8,674 bases of DNA from CAYJAD01 sp964372165 (GTDB lineage: Bacteria > Desulfobacterota > Desulfovibrionia > Desulfovibrionales > Desulfovibrionaceae): NCBI GenBank assembly GCA_964372165.1, contig CAYJPT010000101.1, forward strand, positions 1-8,674. Direction: 5' to 3'. Position numbers and translations under genes: made by a program. Within the stretch, counting starts at the first letter, position 1, and each line of letters opens with the position of its first letter. Below are positions 7,174-8,674 of the stretch, piece after piece. Under the pieces are notes generated by a model. That model was given only the letters and a program-made list of their open reading frames with translations. It searched no databases and was not told the origin of the DNA.

Positions 7174-7212
7174 ATTTGTTAATTTCAAATTTTATAATTA
7201 ACAAATTTTTTT
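7174..7212 (+). promoter_or_regulatory. Hairpin with T run before the radical SAM gene (possible attenuator or operator)
   Basis: ATTTGTTAATT (7174-7184) and AATTAACAAAT (7196-7206) are perfect 11-base reverse complements with an 11-base loop. T continues from 7206 to 7212. The shape is that of an intrinsic terminator, but the stem has only two G-C pairs, so it would be weak. It lies 28 bp before the ATG at 7241. It could end stray transcription, act as an attenuator in the leader, or be a DNA operator, since its left arm recurs at 5360-5375. Confidence 0.45.
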
Positions 7213-7240
7213 GAGTTACACATTATAGCCCAAACAGTAT

Positions 7241-8569
7241 ATGCAAAAAAAAACTCCTTTAAAACCTAGACTTGTAATGGCCAATGCTGATGGAACTATT
7301 TTTGAGCACCCGCATCTATTAATGGTATGTCGACGTGGAAGAGAATGGATGCTGCCACGCCCAGATGACCTTATAGTCTTGCCACCTGAAAGTGAACTTT
7401 TTTTAATGCCAGGGCGCAATGCCGTTGGTGTTGATCCCAAAACGGGCACAACAGAAATTTTAGAAAACTATGCTGTTTCAGCTTTTGGAGCGCCTGCCTA
7501 TACCTTAACAGCGCATGCGGCTTATGTAAGCCAAAAAGATGCGCCATCTTTACCACTCTTTGCTTATGGTGCAGTAGGTTATGCAAAAGGCAGGTTTTAT
7601 ATGTGCGCTCGTAAGGTCGATACAGATACAAGGCAAGAATTTAGACGAGTTAAACAAAATATACTTGCAAAAAATGTAAAAGAGTTGCTAAAGCGATATA
7701 CCAACAATAGGCTTATGCAGCACATTATGCAACAATGTGTTTTAAAATATGATTGTCCAGCTGCAAAAAACCTAGCTCTTGGTCGTTATGAAGCACCACT
7801 GCCCACTTCAAAAATTTGCAATGCACGTTGTATAGGTTGCATTTCACAGCAAGAAGAAAATGCACCTGTGGCAGTAACCCCTCAATGTCGAATGGATTTT
7901 ACACCTACTGCGCAAGAAATTATTGAGATTATGCGCCATCACGAAGCTCAAGAAGATCAAACGCCAATCTACTCATTTGGACAAGGATGTGAAGGTGAAC
8001 CACTAAGCCAAAGTCCTTTACTCATTGAAGCTGTAAAAACTTTTCGACAAGGTGGAGGTAAGGGCACTATTAACTTAAACTCAAATGCATCAAAGACTGA
8101 TGCAATAGTTGAACTTGCTAAAGCTGGTCTCACCTCTCTACGTGTCAGTATAAACTCTGCACGTGAAGAAATTTATAATATTTATTATAGACCCAAAGGA
8201 TATACATTTAATAATGTACGTGAATCCATAATCCAAGCAAGAAAAAATGGAGTTTTTGTTTCATTAAATCTTTTATTTTTCCCCGGAGTCACAGATACGG
8301 AAGATGAAGTTGAAGCATTAATTGAACTTGTTGGCAGCACTGGAGTAAGTTTTATTCAACTACGGAACCTAAATATTGATCCAGAATTATACATTGATTT
8401 ATTTGATGAAATAGATTTTGGCCCAGCTATGGGATTTGCAAACTTCAAAAAAAGATTGCTTAAGCAATGCCCGTGGCTTCACTTTGGATATTTTAACCCT
8501 TGGCTTGGCGACAAGGCTGAAATTACAGCCCCCATGCCCGGTGAATGGCAAAAAAGTGTCTTTATATAG
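7241..8569 (+). CDS. Radical SAM protein of unassigned function
   Basis: Radical SAM enzymes use a [4Fe-4S] cluster to cleave S-adenosylmethionine and begin radical chemistry. Here Cys193, Cys197 and Cys200 form the canonical CxxxCxxC (CNARCIGC), and GQGCEGEP (about 247-254) corresponds to the Gly/Glu motif that binds the methionine part of SAM. INLNSNAS (about 277-284), LRVSINSA (about 300-307) and VSLNLLFFPGV (about 340-350) are later strands of the TIM-barrel. The core is preceded by about 190 residues with no match I can name, a layout I associate with Desulfovibrio homologues. There is no Cys-rich C-terminal SPASM or Twitch domain; only Cys410 lies near the end. An in-frame TAG at 7226-7228 makes the ATG at 7241 the most upstream start, and there is no Shine-Dalgarno sequence. 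No partner gene adjoins it, so the substrate cannot be inferred. Confidence 0.88.
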   Translation: MQKKTPLKPRLVMANADGTIFEHPHLLMVCRRGREWMLPRPDDLIVLPPESELFLMPGRNAVGVDPKTGTTEILENYAVSAFGAPAYTLTAHAAYVSQKDAPSLPLFAYGAVGYAKGRFYMCARKVDTDTRQEFRRVKQNILAKNVKELLKRYTNNRLMQHIMQQCVLKYDCPAAKNLALGRYEAPLPTSKICNARCIGCISQQEENAPVAVTPQCRMDFTPTAQEIIEIMRHHEAQEDQTPIYSFGQGCEGEPLSQSPLLIEAVKTFRQGGGKGTINLNSNASKTDAIVELAKAGLTSLRVSINSAREEIYNIYYRPKGYTFNNVRESIIQARKNGVFVSLNLLFFPGVTDTEDEVEALIELVGSTGVSFIQLRNLNIDPELYIDLFDEIDFGPAMGFANFKKRLLKQCPWLHFGYFNPWLGDKAEITAPMPGEWQKSVFI

Positions 8570-8595
8570 CCAATAATTTTTTTGCAAATTTATTT

Positions 8596-8647
8596 AAGGA
8601 AATGCTGATTAAATCAATTAGTCAAAAAACATATTGTGCGTTTCCTT
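8596..8647. other. Nested stem-loop region, possible structured RNA or element end
   Basis: AAGGAAATGC (8596-8605) pairs with GCGTTTCCTT (8638-8647) over ten positions, one a G-T wobble. Directly inside, TGATTAA (8606-8612) pairs with TTAGTCA (8618-8624), also with one wobble, closing a five-base loop. The result is a 17-base-pair stem interrupted only by 13 unpaired bases (8625-8637). No gene is visible here. It may be a small RNA, a structured 3' untranslated region, or the end of an insertion element cut by the window edge. Confidence 0.4.
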
Positions 8648-8648
8648 A

Positions 8649-8674
8649 CAAAGTAGGTAATTGTGCCTACTTTG
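8649..8674. terminator. Probable terminator hairpin at the window edge
   Basis: CAAAGTAGG (8649-8657) and CCTACTTTG (8666-8674) form a perfect nine-base-pair stem with an eight-base loop. The right arm ends at the last base of the window, so a following T tract cannot be seen. It may end the radical SAM transcript, a gene entering from the right on the other strand, or both. Confidence 0.5.

Larger units (their letters stand above)
6735..7240. other. AT-rich gene-free region between divergent genes
   Basis: About 500 bp separate the small membrane protein (-) from the radical SAM gene (+). No reading frame of credible length is present on either strand beyond the optional N-terminal extension to 6806. 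No tRNA, rRNA or familiar riboswitch was recognised. Visible structure includes an inverted repeat (6970-6995), related direct repeats (7050-7116), a candidate promoter (7114-7142) and a hairpin followed by a T run (7174-7212). The rest is low-complexity AT sequence in which I see nothing specific. Confidence 0.7.

Noticed and set aside
7371..7631. Minus-strand frames inside the radical SAM gene
   Set aside because: They are antisense to a gene with clear catalytic motifs and their translations show no domain.
8548..8585. GCAAAAAA/TTTTTTGC pairing across the end of the radical SAM gene as its terminator
   Set aside because: The stem is almost entirely A-T with a loop of about 22 bases; the hairpin at 8649-8674 is far stronger.

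Overview
The window looks like chromosomal DNA from an AT-rich member of the Desulfovibrionaceae (Desulfovibrionales). L10 and L7/L12 resemble Desulfovibrio-type proteins as I remember them, the AsmA-like protein implies a Gram-negative double membrane, and the radical SAM protein has a layout I associate with Desulfovibrio genomes. The low GC outside the ribosomal genes would suit a host-associated lineage such as Lawsonia. The genus is inference; no database search was possible.

Layout. Positions 1-1045 hold the end of a ribosomal protein operon: rplJ (GTG start), rplL, then a textbook intrinsic terminator. rpoB, which normally follows rplL, is absent. From 1152 to 6434 there is an envelope-related group: a short GT-A (family 2-like) glycosyltransferase on +, a 1123-residue AsmA-like protein on - that converges on it, and a GT-B (CgeB-like) glycosyltransferase on + that diverges from AsmA across a 169-bp promoter region. 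A small membrane-anchored coiled-coil protein (-) converges on the second glycosyltransferase. About 500 bp of very AT-rich, gene-free DNA follows, with several repeats, a candidate promoter and a hairpin. A 442-residue radical SAM protein (+) comes next, and the window ends in a strongly structured, non-coding stretch.

How the genes may fit together. The ribosomal genes are an independent, highly expressed unit. The two glycosyltransferases and the AsmA-like protein could all serve outer-membrane or surface glycan assembly, but their mixed orientations mean they are not one operon. The radical SAM enzyme has no visible partner or precursor peptide. I see no mobile element genes, CRISPR array, tRNA or rRNA. 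The most unusual signals are non-coding: a hairpin that encloses the rplJ start site, similar dyad elements upstream of the second glycosyltransferase and the radical SAM gene, and a nested stem-loop region at the right edge.
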